Made by a program: the position numbers and the translations under genes. Positions 49,826 through 59,510 of a stretch of 64,000 nucleotides of DNA are shown one piece after another (position 1 is the stretch's first letter; each line of letters opens with the position of its first letter). Source of the DNA: GCA-2720865 sp047630275 (GTDB lineage Bacteria; Bdellovibrionota; Bacteriovoracia; Bacteriovoracales; Bacteriovoracaceae); assembly GCA_047630275.1 (NCBI GenBank), contig JBLHVN010000002.1:1178001-1242000 (forward strand). The letters are read 5' to 3'. Under the pieces are notes generated by a model. That model saw only the letters and a program-made list of their open reading frames with translations, ran no database searches and was not told where the DNA came from.

Positions 49826-51649
49826 ATGTGCGGAATTGTGGGACACCTTGGGCCGAATAACCCTATGGGAACAGTGTTAGAGGGCTTAAGCCGTCTAGAA
49901 TATCGTGGTTATGATTCAGCGGGCGTCGCCTATGTTGATGATAAATCTGAACTTCATTTTTATAAGAAGATGGGAAAGCTCGCTAATCTAGTTAGCCTCC
50001 TAGGAGAGAAAAAGCATACGGCCGTAGGTTGTATCGGGCACACAAGATGGGCCACTCACGGTGAAGTAAATGACGCCAACTCACATCCTCACACTCATGG
50101 AAAGATCTCTATTGTTCATAATGGAATTATCGAAAATGCACCTTCTTTAAAGAATGAACTAGCCTCAGAAGGTTTTAAGTTCTTATCAGATACTGATTCA
50201 GAAGTTTTTCTTGCCTTAGTATCAAGTAATCTCAAAAAAGGAATGGAGTTCAAATCTGCTGTAGCTGAAGCTTTTAAAAGAACAGATGGCAATTCAGCCT
50301 TCGTAGTTTTAAATGCAGAAACAAGTGAGATTCTAGCGGTAAAAAGAGGAGCACCTCTTGTTGCTGGTCTTCATGAAGCTAATTCTGATGCATCAGTAAG
50401 TTCAGATCCATATGCCCTCGTTGGTAGTTCAGATACAATCTATTTTCCAGGAGATGATGTATTGGTTCTTCTTTCTAAGAAGAATTCAAATATAATTTCT
50501 TTTTTTGAGCTCGATGGATCTGAGTCGAAGAACTTTAAATTTAAAAAACAAGAGATGTCTCTAGAGGCCACTGATAAAGGTGACTTTGAGCACTTTATGT
50601 TAAAAGAAATCTACGAGCAGCCAGGTCTTATTAGAGATCTTGTGCAATTTTACCTTGCAGGTGAAGGTGCAGAATATTTAAGACGGGTCTCAGAATGGAA
50701 GCCAAAGAAGTTTCATATTTCTGCCTGTGGTACAGCCGCTTATGCAGGAATGGTAATTAGAGACTTTATTGAAAGATTTAACCGTATTCCATGCGCCGTA
50801 GAGCTTGCAAGTGAGTTTAGATACAGAGATCCACTTCTTAACAAAGAAGACGTAGGTCTTTTTATCAGTCAGTCAGGAGAGACAGCGGATACCTTAGCTG
50901 CCCAAGGTCTTTGTGTTGAAAATAAGATGAAGACCATGGCCATTGTTAACGTAGAAGGCTCAACTCTCTACAGAGATTGTGATGAAAATCTTTTAATTCG
51001 AGCTGGAATAGAAATTGGTGTAGCAAGTACAAAAGCTTTCACTCAACAGGCCCTAACCGGAAGGCTTTTATCTCTCTCATTAGCAGGGGATTTAAGTGAT
51101 GATGCGAAAAGAAAAATAGTATCAGATAAGTACAGTCTATTAGCTGAGAGGATTGATGATATTCTTGATCGCGTGGATGAGCTTAAAAAGATTGCAGAAG
51201 AAATCTATAATTATAATGGATTCTTTTTTACTGGGAGAGGACAGTTTTTTCCTGTCGCATTAGAAGGAGCCTTAAAGTTAAAAGAAATCGCTTATGTTCA
51301 TGCTGAAGGCTATGCCTCTGGTGAGCTAAAGCACGGGCCGATAGCCCTTATCGATGATCAAATGGTTAATATTGCTATTGTAGGTCCAGTTCTCTTTGAT
51401 AAAACTATTTCAAATATCCAAGAAATAAAGGCCAGAAGAGGAATCATCGTAGGTCTTGGTCCTAAGGGTGCAAAAGACCTTGATGATATTTGTGATTTCA
51501 AGTTTGATCTTAACTTTGATGGATTAGATGAGCTTTCACCGTTGTACGTCAATGTTGCGAACCAGCTTTTAGCCTACTATATGGCTAAATTTAAAGGAAC
51601 TGATATTGATAAGCCAAGGAACTTGGCAAAGTCAGTGACGGTTGAATAG
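49826..51649 (+). CDS. glmS: glucosamine-fructose-6-phosphate aminotransferase
   Basis: Protein of 607 residues. Catalytic Cys at position 2 (MCGIVGHLG), GHTRWATHGEVN and SHPHTHGKISIVHNGIIEN of the glutaminase domain, and two SIS domains with SQSGETADTLAAQ and TRGQFF-like GRGQFFPVALEGALKLKE. C-terminal KSVTVE is the conserved end. It converts fructose-6-phosphate plus glutamine to glucosamine-6-phosphate. Runs directly on to the helicase gene, 9 bases away. No glmS ribozyme in the 102-base leader. Confidence 0.98.
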   Translation: MCGIVGHLGPNNPMGTVLEGLSRLEYRGYDSAGVAYVDDKSELHFYKKMGKLANLVSLLGEKKHTAVGCIGHTRWATHGEVNDANSHPHTHGKISIVHNGIIENAPSLKNELASEGFKFLSDTDSEVFLALVSSNLKKGMEFKSAVAEAFKRTDGNSAFVVLNAETSEILAVKRGAPLVAGLHEANSDASVSSDPYALVGSSDTIYFPGDDVLVLLSKKNSNIISFFELDGSESKNFKFKKQEMSLEATDKGDFEHFMLKEIYEQPGLIRDLVQFYLAGEGAEYLRRVSEWKPKKFHISACGTAAYAGMVIRDFIERFNRIPCAVELASEFRYRDPLLNKEDVGLFISQSGETADTLAAQGLCVENKMKTMAIVNVEGSTLYRDCDENLLIRAGIEIGVASTKAFTQQALTGRLLSLSLAGDLSDDAKRKIVSDKYSLLAERIDDILDRVDELKKIAEEIYNYNGFFFTGRGQFFPVALEGALKLKEIAYVHAEGYASGELKHGPIALIDDQMVNIAIVGPVLFDKTISNIQEIKARRGIIVGLGPKGAKDLDDICDFKFDLNFDGLDELSPLYVNVANQLLAYYMAKFKGTDIDKPRNLAKSVTVE

Positions 51650-51658
51650 AATCGCTAA

Positions 51659-53905
51659 ATGCAATTAGACTCTTTAAATAAAGCACAAAAAGAAGTTGTC
51701 TTAAACAGCGAAGGCCCCATGATGGTCTTAGCTGGTGCTGGCTCTGGAAAGACCCGCACATTGGTAACAAGAATCTCTCACCTTTTAGAAGTTAAGGGTG
51801 TAAGTCCTTTTCAGGTCCTAGCTCTTACATTTTCAAATAAAGCTGCTAGAGAAATGCGGGAGAGGATTGCAAGCACTGTTAATATTGATCTTGGTGCTCT
51901 TCAAATAACTACCTTTCACAGTTTTTGCGCAAGAGTTCTTAGAAGTCAAGCTAACTACATAGGACTGAGTAAAAGTTTTACCATCTATGATGATAGCGAA
52001 TCTAAAACAATTGCAAAGAGCTTATTAGCTAAAAGAGGAATCTCAACCAAAGAGGTTTCCCCTTATGAAGTCCTAGGATTTATTGATGATCTAAAGAACA
52101 AAGGTTATTACCCTGGACGAGATATGGGGCCAGAGTTTGAAAACTTTGAAGATGATCAAATGTTCTATGAGATGTTTCTTGAGTATGAATCTGAACTAGC
52201 TAGGTCTAATGCCGTTGATTTTGGGGGATTGATAACAGGAGTTTTAAAGCTCTTTGAAAAACATCCAACGGTGTTAAAAACTTATCAAGAAAGATTCCGC
52301 TACCTTCTCGTTGACGAATATCAAGATACTAACAGGTGTCAATTTGAATTGATCTGTTACTTAGCAGAGAAAACACAAAATGTTTGTGTGGTTGGGGATG
52401 AAGATCAGTCTATCTATAGTTGGCGTGGAGCCGACATTAATAATATCTTTGATTTTGAGAAAAAATTTCCAGAGGCAAAGACTTATAAATTAGAGCAGAA
52501 CTACCGTTCTAGTAAAAAGATTATTGAAGCCGCCTCCCATGTGATTGCCAGAAACTCTTACCGAAAAGGTAAGACCATGTGGACTGACAACCCTGAAGGC
52601 GAAGAAATTGAAATTATCGAAAACAATAGTGATAAAGATGAATGCGAATTTGTGGCTTCAAAGATAAAAGAATTGAAGAGTGCAGGGAATACCTATAATG
52701 AAATGGCCGTCTTTTATCGAACCAACTCGCAATCAAGACAAGTTGAAGATGCCTTAAGAAATTCGAATATCAACTACAGAGTCGTTGGGGGCATTAAGTT
52801 CTACGATAGAAAAGAAATTAAAGATATCTTGGCCTACCTAAGACTTGTCGTTAATGAAAAAGATAATCTGGCTTTAAGTCGAATTATTAATGTCCCAGCT
52901 AGAGGGATTGGTACCACAACTCTAAGAAAATTAGAAAATGAAGCGATAAAGAATGATCAATCTCTCTTGGAAACCTTAAAGCAAATGGTTGCGGCTCCTG
53001 ATGAGTTTAAACACATCAGAATTACAACTAAAGTTAAGTCTGCCATTAATCATTTTGTAAGCTTAATTGAAGAACTGATAATCTTAAAAGATTCAGGTGA
53101 AAAACCTCTTATATTATTTGAAAAAACCGTCAATGAAACGGGCTATATGAGCTACTTGAAGGCGGCTAAAACTTATGAAGCAGAAGCTAGGTTAGAGAAC
53201 TTAGAAGAACTTGGTAATGCAATTGCTCAGTTTGAATCTAATAATGAAAACGCCACTATGGATTCTTTTCTCGAAACAATAACTCTTGATAGGACGGCTA
53301 ACGATGAAGAGGACACACAAGGTGAAGTAAGCCTAATGACCATTCATGGCTCTAAGGGGCTTGAGTTTAAGTATGTCTTTATTGTTGGCTCTGAAGAAAA
53401 TATGTTCCCGAGTATGAGAAGTATCGAAGCAGGGGAAAAAGGTTTAGAAGAAGAAAGAAGGCTTTTTTATGTGGCTATGACCAGGGCCATGGTTAAGCTC
53501 TATATATGCTTTGCTCAAGGGCGTATGCTCTACGGTCAATTGCGGTTCAATGGACCGAGCCGCTTTATCTCGGAAATCCCTCCAAAATATTATACTTGGA
53601 CAAAGGCTAAGACTGGGGCCCGTGGAGGTTGGGACACCTCTTCTTCTGAGACCTATGGAACTGCTTCAAGTGATGATTTCTTCGCTGATGAAACTTATGA
53701 CGATGAGGTAGTCTACCAAGTGCAAAGCTCGGTTATTCAAGCTAAATATCCACAAGGCTCTTCAGTGGTTCATTCTTTATATGGCGAAGGGAAAGTAACT
53801 GAGACAAGCGGCGCGGGTGAGCAAGAGAAAGTTGTTATTAAGTTCAATGACGGAGCTATTAAGAAATTTATGGTAAAGTTCGCTCCTTTGGAATTACTTT
53901 CTTAA
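51659..53905 (+). CDS. pcrA: UvrD/PcrA-type superfamily 1 DNA helicase
   Basis: Protein of 748 residues, family length. Motif I AGAGSGKTRTLVTR, Q motif LNKAQKEVV at the N-terminus, motif II LLVDEYQDTN, motif III VVGDEDQSIYSWRGAD, motif IV NYRSSKKII, motif V VSLMTIHGSKGLEF, motif VI ERRLFYVAMTRA. The C-terminal KF/Tudor-like segment VVHSLYGEGKVTE supports RNA polymerase binding as in PcrA/UvrD. 3'-5' helicase in repair and replication restart. It is likely translated from the glmS transcript. Confidence 0.95.
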   Translation: MQLDSLNKAQKEVVLNSEGPMMVLAGAGSGKTRTLVTRISHLLEVKGVSPFQVLALTFSNKAAREMRERIASTVNIDLGALQITTFHSFCARVLRSQANYIGLSKSFTIYDDSESKTIAKSLLAKRGISTKEVSPYEVLGFIDDLKNKGYYPGRDMGPEFENFEDDQMFYEMFLEYESELARSNAVDFGGLITGVLKLFEKHPTVLKTYQERFRYLLVDEYQDTNRCQFELICYLAEKTQNVCVVGDEDQSIYSWRGADINNIFDFEKKFPEAKTYKLEQNYRSSKKIIEAASHVIARNSYRKGKTMWTDNPEGEEIEIIENNSDKDECEFVASKIKELKSAGNTYNEMAVFYRTNSQSRQVEDALRNSNINYRVVGGIKFYDRKEIKDILAYLRLVVNEKDNLALSRIINVPARGIGTTTLRKLENEAIKNDQSLLETLKQMVAAPDEFKHIRITTKVKSAINHFVSLIEELIILKDSGEKPLILFEKTVNETGYMSYLKAAKTYEAEARLENLEELGNAIAQFESNNENATMDSFLETITLDRTANDEEDTQGEVSLMTIHGSKGLEFKYVFIVGSEENMFPSMRSIEAGEKGLEEERRLFYVAMTRAMVKLYICFAQGRMLYGQLRFNGPSRFISEIPPKYYTWTKAKTGARGGWDTSSSETYGTASSDDFFADETYDDEVVYQVQSSVIQAKYPQGSSVVHSLYGEGKVTETSGAGEQEKVVIKFNDGAIKKFMVKFAPLELLS

Positions 53906-53930
53906 AGAATCAAAGTACAATGACTTCTTA

Positions 53931-56150
53931 ATGAAGAGCTCAAAGAAAATTAAAATAATTTTGATCTGCGTTATCTTGCTAGTCACTACTTTAGTGGCGA
54001 TAACCTTCTATGCACGCCAAAAGTTTAATCCTGAGTCTTTAAAAGCTGAGCTGATCACTAGCTTAGGTGAACTCTATCCAAACTTAAAGATAGACCTAGG
54101 TAACTTGGAAGTTGGTTTTGGAATTAACAGTCATATTAAAATTTCAAAGGTTAAGCTTAGCTCAAAGGTTCTCGAGTTAAATAAAGCGAGGCTTGGAAGC
54201 TTTGACCTTATAGATGTAAAAATTCCTGTTTTTAATATTTTGACAGGCGGGGGAACAATTGTTTTAGAGGTTAAGAACCCAGAAATCGAATTCAGATCAA
54301 TAGAAAAAGGATCCAATTGGTCTAAAACATTAGAAAGCCCTGTAAAAGAAGAAATAGACCAATCAAAAAAGTCGAAACTACCTGCTTTTTTATCAAACTC
54401 TCAAATTAATGCTTATATGCAGAACTTGCTATTTATTCACGCAGGGGCAGAAGGCAAGATAAATAAATACAACTTTAACGAGATCTCATTAAAAGATATC
54501 GGAATAAAAAGACCGATGGCGATTAAGCTATCTTCTAATGTTGAATTTGCTGGCACAGAATTAATCAAGTTCTCAATTGATTCAATTGGAGAGTTTAGCC
54601 TAAAGAGTTTCTTAGAAGATAGAGTCGTAAGAACCAAGGCCATTTCTAAGATTTCAAACCTCTCTCTCGGTGAGAAAAATCTTGAAATAGGAGAAGTTAG
54701 TTTAAATACAAACCTTTTATTTCGTAATGATAAAACAGGAAGAATCACCTATGAAATCTCGAGTGAAAACTTATTAGAATCTAAAGGTGAGTACCTAATT
54801 CTTAAAGACGAAGGGACACTTAAGATCGAAAAGCTCCTTCTCTCTCTTGAAGGGTTGAATAAAGTTTATCCTTTCAAGACTCCAGGTCTTAATCTAAGTG
54901 ACTCTTCAGTTAACGTAGATGGAGAAGTGGTTATCAGTAAAGAAGGTTATATCAAGCCTTTTTTAAAAGCTAAGATGGTAAAATCCCTTTTTTATGAGGT
55001 GGATCCTATAAAACTTGAGCTTGAGAGGGGAGTCTTAGTCTTAACAGAGAATAAGTTTGACCTATCAGCGGCATTTTCTACTCTAAAAGGTAGGGGAGAG
55101 TTAAAGCTAAAGAATGAACTTGATTTAAATAAGAAGCTAGATCTATCGGGACTAGATCCTTTTTCGGCTTCGCTAGATTTAAATGGTCTTATTTTCGAAG
55201 AGTCCTTGCTTAGAAAACTAATGGAGCCTAAGACTGAAAACATAAAAGCTAAAGTAGAAGCTAAAAAAGTAAGCCCTATCATTCCTTTTATCCTAGACCT
55301 AGAACTTAAGAACATTGTTCTTTTAAAAGAGGTGTTAAATGGGAATACTCAAATATCAGCTGTTAAAGATAAGATAGCTATCAAGAACTTGGACTTAAAG
55401 TTAGCTGGAGGAAGGCTTCTCGTTAACTCCACAACTGAGCTCTTAAAAGAAACCTCTGCTCATAAGTTTAGCATTGACCTTGAAAAGGTTAACTTAAAGA
55501 CTTTTAGGAACATAGCTCCAAAAAGCATGCCATTTGCAACAGGGCTCCTTAATGGTTCTATTGCGGGTAATGCCAAATCAACGGGCAAAGGAATGAGTTA
55601 TAGTGTCTTTCTAAAGGGCCATGCTGAAGATGGAGAGATTATCAATTATGACTTTTCAGAGGTGATAAATGAAAGGCTCGATAAGATCAACCAATTACCC
55701 TACTTTAATAAGAAGCCCCTAAAGAAAGTTAAGATCCCTCAGGATTATGAAAAAGTGACCTACGACTTTCATATTAAAGAAGACGTAGTAAAGATTAAAA
55801 AGATTCATATGATCGGAATAAAAAAGAAGATTGAGTTAAAGAGTGAAGGGCAGCTTAAGGCTAATGGACCTAGTGATGTTTATATTAATTTCTTTGATAA
55901 GAAGAAAAATTACCTTAAATTCTTAGCCGAAGTAGATATGAACTCCTTTCCCACAAGGATGACTGGGACTGGGTATGACTTAAAGCCTGATTATAATTAC
56001 ACCATGAAAGTCTTTCTCAAAAAAGCAGAGAAAAGAGTTAAGAAAAAGGCCAAGGCAGCAGTTAAGAAAGTTATAAAAAAAGAGACTAATAAACTAAAAG
56101 AAAAAGCAAAATCTAAAGCAAAAGATTTAATAAAGGACTTATTCCAATGA
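53931..56150 (+). CDS. AsmA-like envelope protein
   Basis: Protein of 739 residues with an N-terminal signal anchor (about 6-28). The rest is a long, weakly repetitive beta-rich protein with SHIKISKVKLSSKVLELNKARLG-type strands and, in the C-terminal half, an AsmA_2-like region (LKDLKLAGGRLLVNSTTELLKE; FATGLLNGSIAGNAKSTGKG). AsmA-family proteins bridge inner and outer membrane and move phospholipids. The last 40 residues are very Lys-rich and predicted helical, ending KAKDLIKDLFQ; that is odd for the family. It overlaps mtnA by 4 bases. Confidence 0.75.
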   Translation: MKSSKKIKIILICVILLVTTLVAITFYARQKFNPESLKAELITSLGELYPNLKIDLGNLEVGFGINSHIKISKVKLSSKVLELNKARLGSFDLIDVKIPVFNILTGGGTIVLEVKNPEIEFRSIEKGSNWSKTLESPVKEEIDQSKKSKLPAFLSNSQINAYMQNLLFIHAGAEGKINKYNFNEISLKDIGIKRPMAIKLSSNVEFAGTELIKFSIDSIGEFSLKSFLEDRVVRTKAISKISNLSLGEKNLEIGEVSLNTNLLFRNDKTGRITYEISSENLLESKGEYLILKDEGTLKIEKLLLSLEGLNKVYPFKTPGLNLSDSSVNVDGEVVISKEGYIKPFLKAKMVKSLFYEVDPIKLELERGVLVLTENKFDLSAAFSTLKGRGELKLKNELDLNKKLDLSGLDPFSASLDLNGLIFEESLLRKLMEPKTENIKAKVEAKKVSPIIPFILDLELKNIVLLKEVLNGNTQISAVKDKIAIKNLDLKLAGGRLLVNSTTELLKETSAHKFSIDLEKVNLKTFRNIAPKSMPFATGLLNGSIAGNAKSTGKGMSYSVFLKGHAEDGEIINYDFSEVINERLDKINQLPYFNKKPLKKVKIPQDYEKVTYDFHIKEDVVKIKKIHMIGIKKKIELKSEGQLKANGPSDVYINFFDKKKNYLKFLAEVDMNSFPTRMTGTGYDLKPDYNYTMKVFLKKAEKRVKKKAKAAVKKVIKKETNKLKEKAKSKAKDLIKDLFQ

Positions 56151-57178
56151 TTAAACCACTAATTTGGGAAAATGATACTCTTAGACTAATTGATCAGCGC
56201 AAACTTCCTCTTACAGAAGAGTATGTTGACATTAATAATTTAGAAGAGTGCTTTGACTCTATTAAAGACATGATTGTTCGAGGGGCTCCTTTGATTGGTT
56301 TTACTGCTCTATGGGGAATGGTCTTAGATATAAAGAACAACCCTAGTTACGGTATAGATCAGATTATAAAGTCAGCAGAATATCTAAAGTCGGCAAGACC
56401 AACAGCTGTAAACTTAGCTTACGAAGTAGAGCGGGCAGTAGAGCTGGCTAAGACATCTTTAGATACCTATGAGCAGAGGTTAAGAATTTTTGCTCAAGAT
56501 CAAATGGATCTTTTATATGAGAACAACCTAGCTATGGCTAAGATTGCTCAAAAGGATTTAGAAAAAAGATTTGGAGACAAGAAGCTTAGGTTGATGACTC
56601 TTTGTAATACAGGAGCCTTGGCTTGTGGACCCATGGGAACAGCTTTAGGGGTTATCTCTCACTTGGCCTCTCAAGGAAAGATTGAAATGGTCTACGCTTC
56701 TGAGACAAGACCTTATCTTCAAGGTGGAAGGTTAACAGCTTATGAACTTTGTAAGGAAGATATTCCCCATAAAATTACTGTTGAGGGAGCCTTCAGTTAT
56801 ATCTTAGAAAATAAACTCGTAGATGCTATTTTTATTGGGGCTGATCGTATTGTGAGAAATGGTGATACGGCTAACAAGATTGGATCTTCTACCTTAGCTA
56901 TCGTGGCTAAGTATTATGGAGTTCCTTTTTATGTTGTAGCGCCAACATCATCATTTGATTTAGACTCTAAGACAGGTGACGAGATTGAAATTGAATTAAG
57001 GCCAGAGGACGAGGTGTTGAACGCGCTCTCTTCTCGGATAGCACCAGGGCAAAGTAAGGCGCTTAATCCGAGTTTTGATGTGACGAGGGCAAAGAATATT
57101 ACAGGGATCATTTGTGAAAAGGGTCTAATTCAAGATCCTATTTCAACTGAAAGTCTTTTGAAGGTAGTGGAGTCTTAG
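56147..57178 (+). CDS. mtnA: methylthioribose-1-phosphate isomerase
   Basis: Protein of 343 residues. Family motifs VRGAPLIGFTALWGM near residue 40, TLCNTGALACGPMG with the catalytic Cys, and IFIGADRIVRNGDTANKIGSS with the catalytic Asp. It interconverts MTR-1-P and MTRu-1-P in methionine salvage. No other mtn genes are next to it, so the pathway is either dispersed or the enzyme is used with a shunt. Starts in an ATGA overlap with the AsmA-like gene; its stop overlaps the ppx/gppA start by one base. Confidence 0.93.
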   Translation: MIKPLIWENDTLRLIDQRKLPLTEEYVDINNLEECFDSIKDMIVRGAPLIGFTALWGMVLDIKNNPSYGIDQIIKSAEYLKSARPTAVNLAYEVERAVELAKTSLDTYEQRLRIFAQDQMDLLYENNLAMAKIAQKDLEKRFGDKKLRLMTLCNTGALACGPMGTALGVISHLASQGKIEMVYASETRPYLQGGRLTAYELCKEDIPHKITVEGAFSYILENKLVDAIFIGADRIVRNGDTANKIGSSTLAIVAKYYGVPFYVVAPTSSFDLDSKTGDEIEIELRPEDEVLNALSSRIAPGQSKALNPSFDVTRAKNITGIICEKGLIQDPISTESLLKVVES

Positions 57179-58101
57179 TGGAAAAACGAGCATCTATCGA
57201 TATCGGATCAAATACTATTTTATTATTGGCAGCTGAGGTTAATGAATCTCCTTTTTCTTATAAAGAAATCTTAAATGAAACCTTCGTAACTAGTTTAGGA
57301 AAAGATCTAGATAAGACGGGAGTCTTTTGCGAGAACTCACTTAAAGATAGTTTCGAAGCTCTTAGTGACTATAAAGAAAAAGTGGAGTCTATAGGCATCA
57401 CTCCATCAGAAGTGATTGTCACGGCCACTGAAGCTTCGAGGGTGGCCAAGAACTCTAAAGAATTCTTTGATAAAGTTAAGGCAGAATTAGGTTTTAACGT
57501 TCAGATTATAAGCGCCTTAGGTGAAGCCTATTATACTTCACTAGGAGTCATTAAAGGGCATAAGTTAGATTCAAAAACCGCCGTTATCATGGATGTAGGG
57601 GGAGCTAGTACTGAACTTATCCTTATAGAAAGAGACCCTTTTGAAATCATTAGAACGATTAGCCTTCCCGTAGGCTCTGTTCGAGGAACAGATTGGATTG
57701 AAGATGGGAGCTTTGAGACAAGGATGAAGAACCTTCTTGATAATGAAGAGCTCGATAACTTTAAGTCCGACTATCTTCTTTGTGTGGCCGGAAGTATGAC
57801 GAGTTTAGGTGGAATGATTAAGGGATTAAAGAAGTTTGATAGTAATGAAGTAAATGGGTCAGCTATTGGGTTTGATAAGTATTTGAAGTTTTTTGAATCA
57901 ATTGAAGGCCTAAAACCAGAGGAACTCCTTGAAAAGTTTCCTTTTCTTGGAAAAAGAGCGAAAAGTATTTTGGCTGGAGCCCGACTTGGACTTAAAATGG
58001 GTAAGAGGCTAGAAATCAGATCTTTTGAGATCTCAACCTTTGGTTTACGTTATGGAACCCTTTTTTCTGGAAAGATAGAGTCTAAATATGGCGAGCTTTG
58101 A
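57178..58101 (+). CDS. Ppx/GppA-family phosphatase
   Basis: Protein of 307 residues, one Ppx/GppA domain (ASKHA fold). Phosphate-1 IDIGSNTILLLA, phosphate-2 VIMDVGGASTELILI, adenosine-type GSMTSLGGMI. Catalyses exopolyphosphatase or pppGpp phosphohydrolase reactions; family members differ and the short form lacking the HD-like C-terminus cannot be assigned to one. GTG start at 57178, coupled to mtnA. It overlaps the cNMP-binding gene by 14 bases. Confidence 0.88.
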   Translation: MEKRASIDIGSNTILLLAAEVNESPFSYKEILNETFVTSLGKDLDKTGVFCENSLKDSFEALSDYKEKVESIGITPSEVIVTATEASRVAKNSKEFFDKVKAELGFNVQIISALGEAYYTSLGVIKGHKLDSKTAVIMDVGGASTELILIERDPFEIIRTISLPVGSVRGTDWIEDGSFETRMKNLLDNEELDNFKSDYLLCVAGSMTSLGGMIKGLKKFDSNEVNGSAIGFDKYLKFFESIEGLKPEELLEKFPFLGKRAKSILAGARLGLKMGKRLEIRSFEISTFGLRYGTLFSGKIESKYGEL

Positions 58102-58555
58102 TAAACCTGTAGATTATAAAGAAGGCACAGTTATCTTTTCTGAAGGTGAGCCTAGTAGCTATATGTATATTGTAGTCTCTGGAGAGATTAGGATCTTTAA
58201 AGAAGATAAAGACCGCTTGATTCCCATTTCAATTGCAAAGAGTAAGGACTTTATTGGAGAGCTTTCAATTTTTAATGATGAGCCAAGAAGTGTTTCAGCT
58301 ATTGCAGTTGCTTCTTCAACAGTCATTGTGCTTAAGAAAAGTGATATAAGAAAAGTGATCAAAGAGTGCCCTGACTGGGTTTCAAACATTATGGTGACTT
58401 TGTCAGATCGTTTAAGAGGCTCTATTGATATGCTTAGAGAGCATAGGATTGTCGATGATATCACCAATGCAGGCGATGAACTCGACTCGCAAGCCGAGAA
58501 GAAATTCCATAAGTTAATTCAGGATTATAGAAAAAGAAGAGGACTTAAAAAGTAG
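58088..58555 (+). CDS. cyclic-nucleotide-binding domain protein
   Basis: Protein of 155 residues with a single cNMP-binding fold. The phosphate-binding cassette is GELSIFNDEPRSVSAIAV (Gly-Glu ... Arg-Ser), so the key Arg is present. The C-terminal 40 residues are helical (LREHRIVDDITNAG), without a DNA-binding helix-turn-helix, so it is not a CRP transcription factor. Ligand and partner unknown; operon with ppx/gppA, mtnA and the AsmA-like gene. Confidence 0.85.
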   Translation: MASFDKPVDYKEGTVIFSEGEPSSYMYIVVSGEIRIFKEDKDRLIPISIAKSKDFIGELSIFNDEPRSVSAIAVASSTVIVLKKSDIRKVIKECPDWVSNIMVTLSDRLRGSIDMLREHRIVDDITNAGDELDSQAEKKFHKLIQDYRKRRGLKK

Positions 58556-58990
58556 TTAGATCGTGATCTGTCTTCTTTTTAAAAGATTACCTAATATAGA
58601 GACAATCTTCTGTTGTGCTCTTTTAGTATCTCTTTCTTCATTCTTAAGTGTAGTTGTTAAGACTTGATACGCCTGTTCAGCATAATCTCTTTCAGCAAGT
58701 CCTAAGACTCTTCTTTGAAAATCCCTAGGCGTGTCTTTAAGGGCAAGTCCCCAAATAGCAGGCTTTACGTAATTAAAGATAAGATGAAGCTCATCATCCC
58801 CAAGCCTATTTAAGTCGCTAAATGTAAGACAGTTTTCAGTCAATTCCATCGCTAATTGTGGATTACGGGCTTTAATATTTCTTAGAAGAACTTCACGCTC
58901 CTCCGGTTGCATAAACTTGAGCATCTCAATAACTTGAGCTTTGCCATTGATAAAAAGACCTTGCTGGGTAGATTCCGCGTTAACTGACAT
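58556..58990 (-). CDS. short FliG-like protein
   Basis: Protein of 144 residues. The segment KAQVIEMLKFMQPEEREVLL, then KNPQLAMELTENCLTFSDL-like sequence (KARNPQLAMELTENCLTFSDL) and NYVKPAIWGLALKDTPRDFQ is the pattern of the FliG middle domain (armadillo-like helices), and the last 60 residues continue in helices. It lacks the N-terminal domain and the charged motor-contact C-terminal helix of FliG, and is less than half its length (about 330). Possibly a relative of FliG that binds other complexes. Next to a coiled-coil gene on the same strand, whose product may be its partner. Confidence 0.65.
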   Translation of the reverse strand: MSVNAESTQQGLFINGKAQVIEMLKFMQPEEREVLLRNIKARNPQLAMELTENCLTFSDLNRLGDDELHLIFNYVKPAIWGLALKDTPRDFQRRVLGLAERDYAEQAYQVLTTTLKNEERDTKRAQQKIVSILGNLLKRRQITI

Positions 58991-59001
58991 TCAACATTCT
59001 C

Positions 59002-59427
59002 CTAGGCATCAAATTCGTATTTATTGATAGATTTCTTGTATTGAGTTCTAGCTGTATCAATACTTTCTTTATGTTGCTCAATCATCTTTTCTAGCTGAGC
59101 TCGCTGTGTTTCTTTTGTCTCGTCAATCTTACTATCATGAGACTTTGTTAGTTCTTCGAGCTGTTGCCCAAGTCTTCTATTTTCATCCCTGATCTTAACC
59201 TTATGAGCCATCTGAACATTCTTTAATTTTCTTTCTAATTCATTTTCAAGGTTGAGCTTTGCTACAGCAAATTCAGCTCTCATCTTTTTGAGTTGTTTCT
59301 CATTGCCTTCTACTTCTGATTTATAGTTCTTTTCGCTTTCACCGCGAACTTTACGCATTTCGACCTGATGGCGCTTGGTTTCCATCTCTTTATATCTATT
59401 TGCCTTGGCTTGCGTGATTTCAGTCAT
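59002..59427 (-). CDS. small coiled-coil protein
   Basis: Protein of 141 residues, almost entirely a charged coiled coil: Glu/Lys/Arg/Gln-rich heptads from about 15 to 135 (EKNYKSEVEGNEKQLKKMRA, LENELERKLKNVQMAHKVK). No signal peptide or enzyme motif. It lies 11 bases upstream of the FliG-like gene in the same operon, hence probable partner. Function unknown. Confidence 0.6.
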   Translation of the reverse strand: MTEITQAKANRYKEMETKRHQVEMRKVRGESEKNYKSEVEGNEKQLKKMRAEFAVAKLNLENELERKLKNVQMAHKVKIRDENRRLGQQLEELTKSHDSKIDETKETQRAQLEKMIEQHKESIDTARTQYKKSINKYEFDA

Positions 59428-59510
59428 AATGGCCTTTTATTATTTACTGGGCACTGCACCCTAATATAAGGTTATCTCTTAACAGGAACTCTATTCAAGG
59501 GGAGGCAAAT

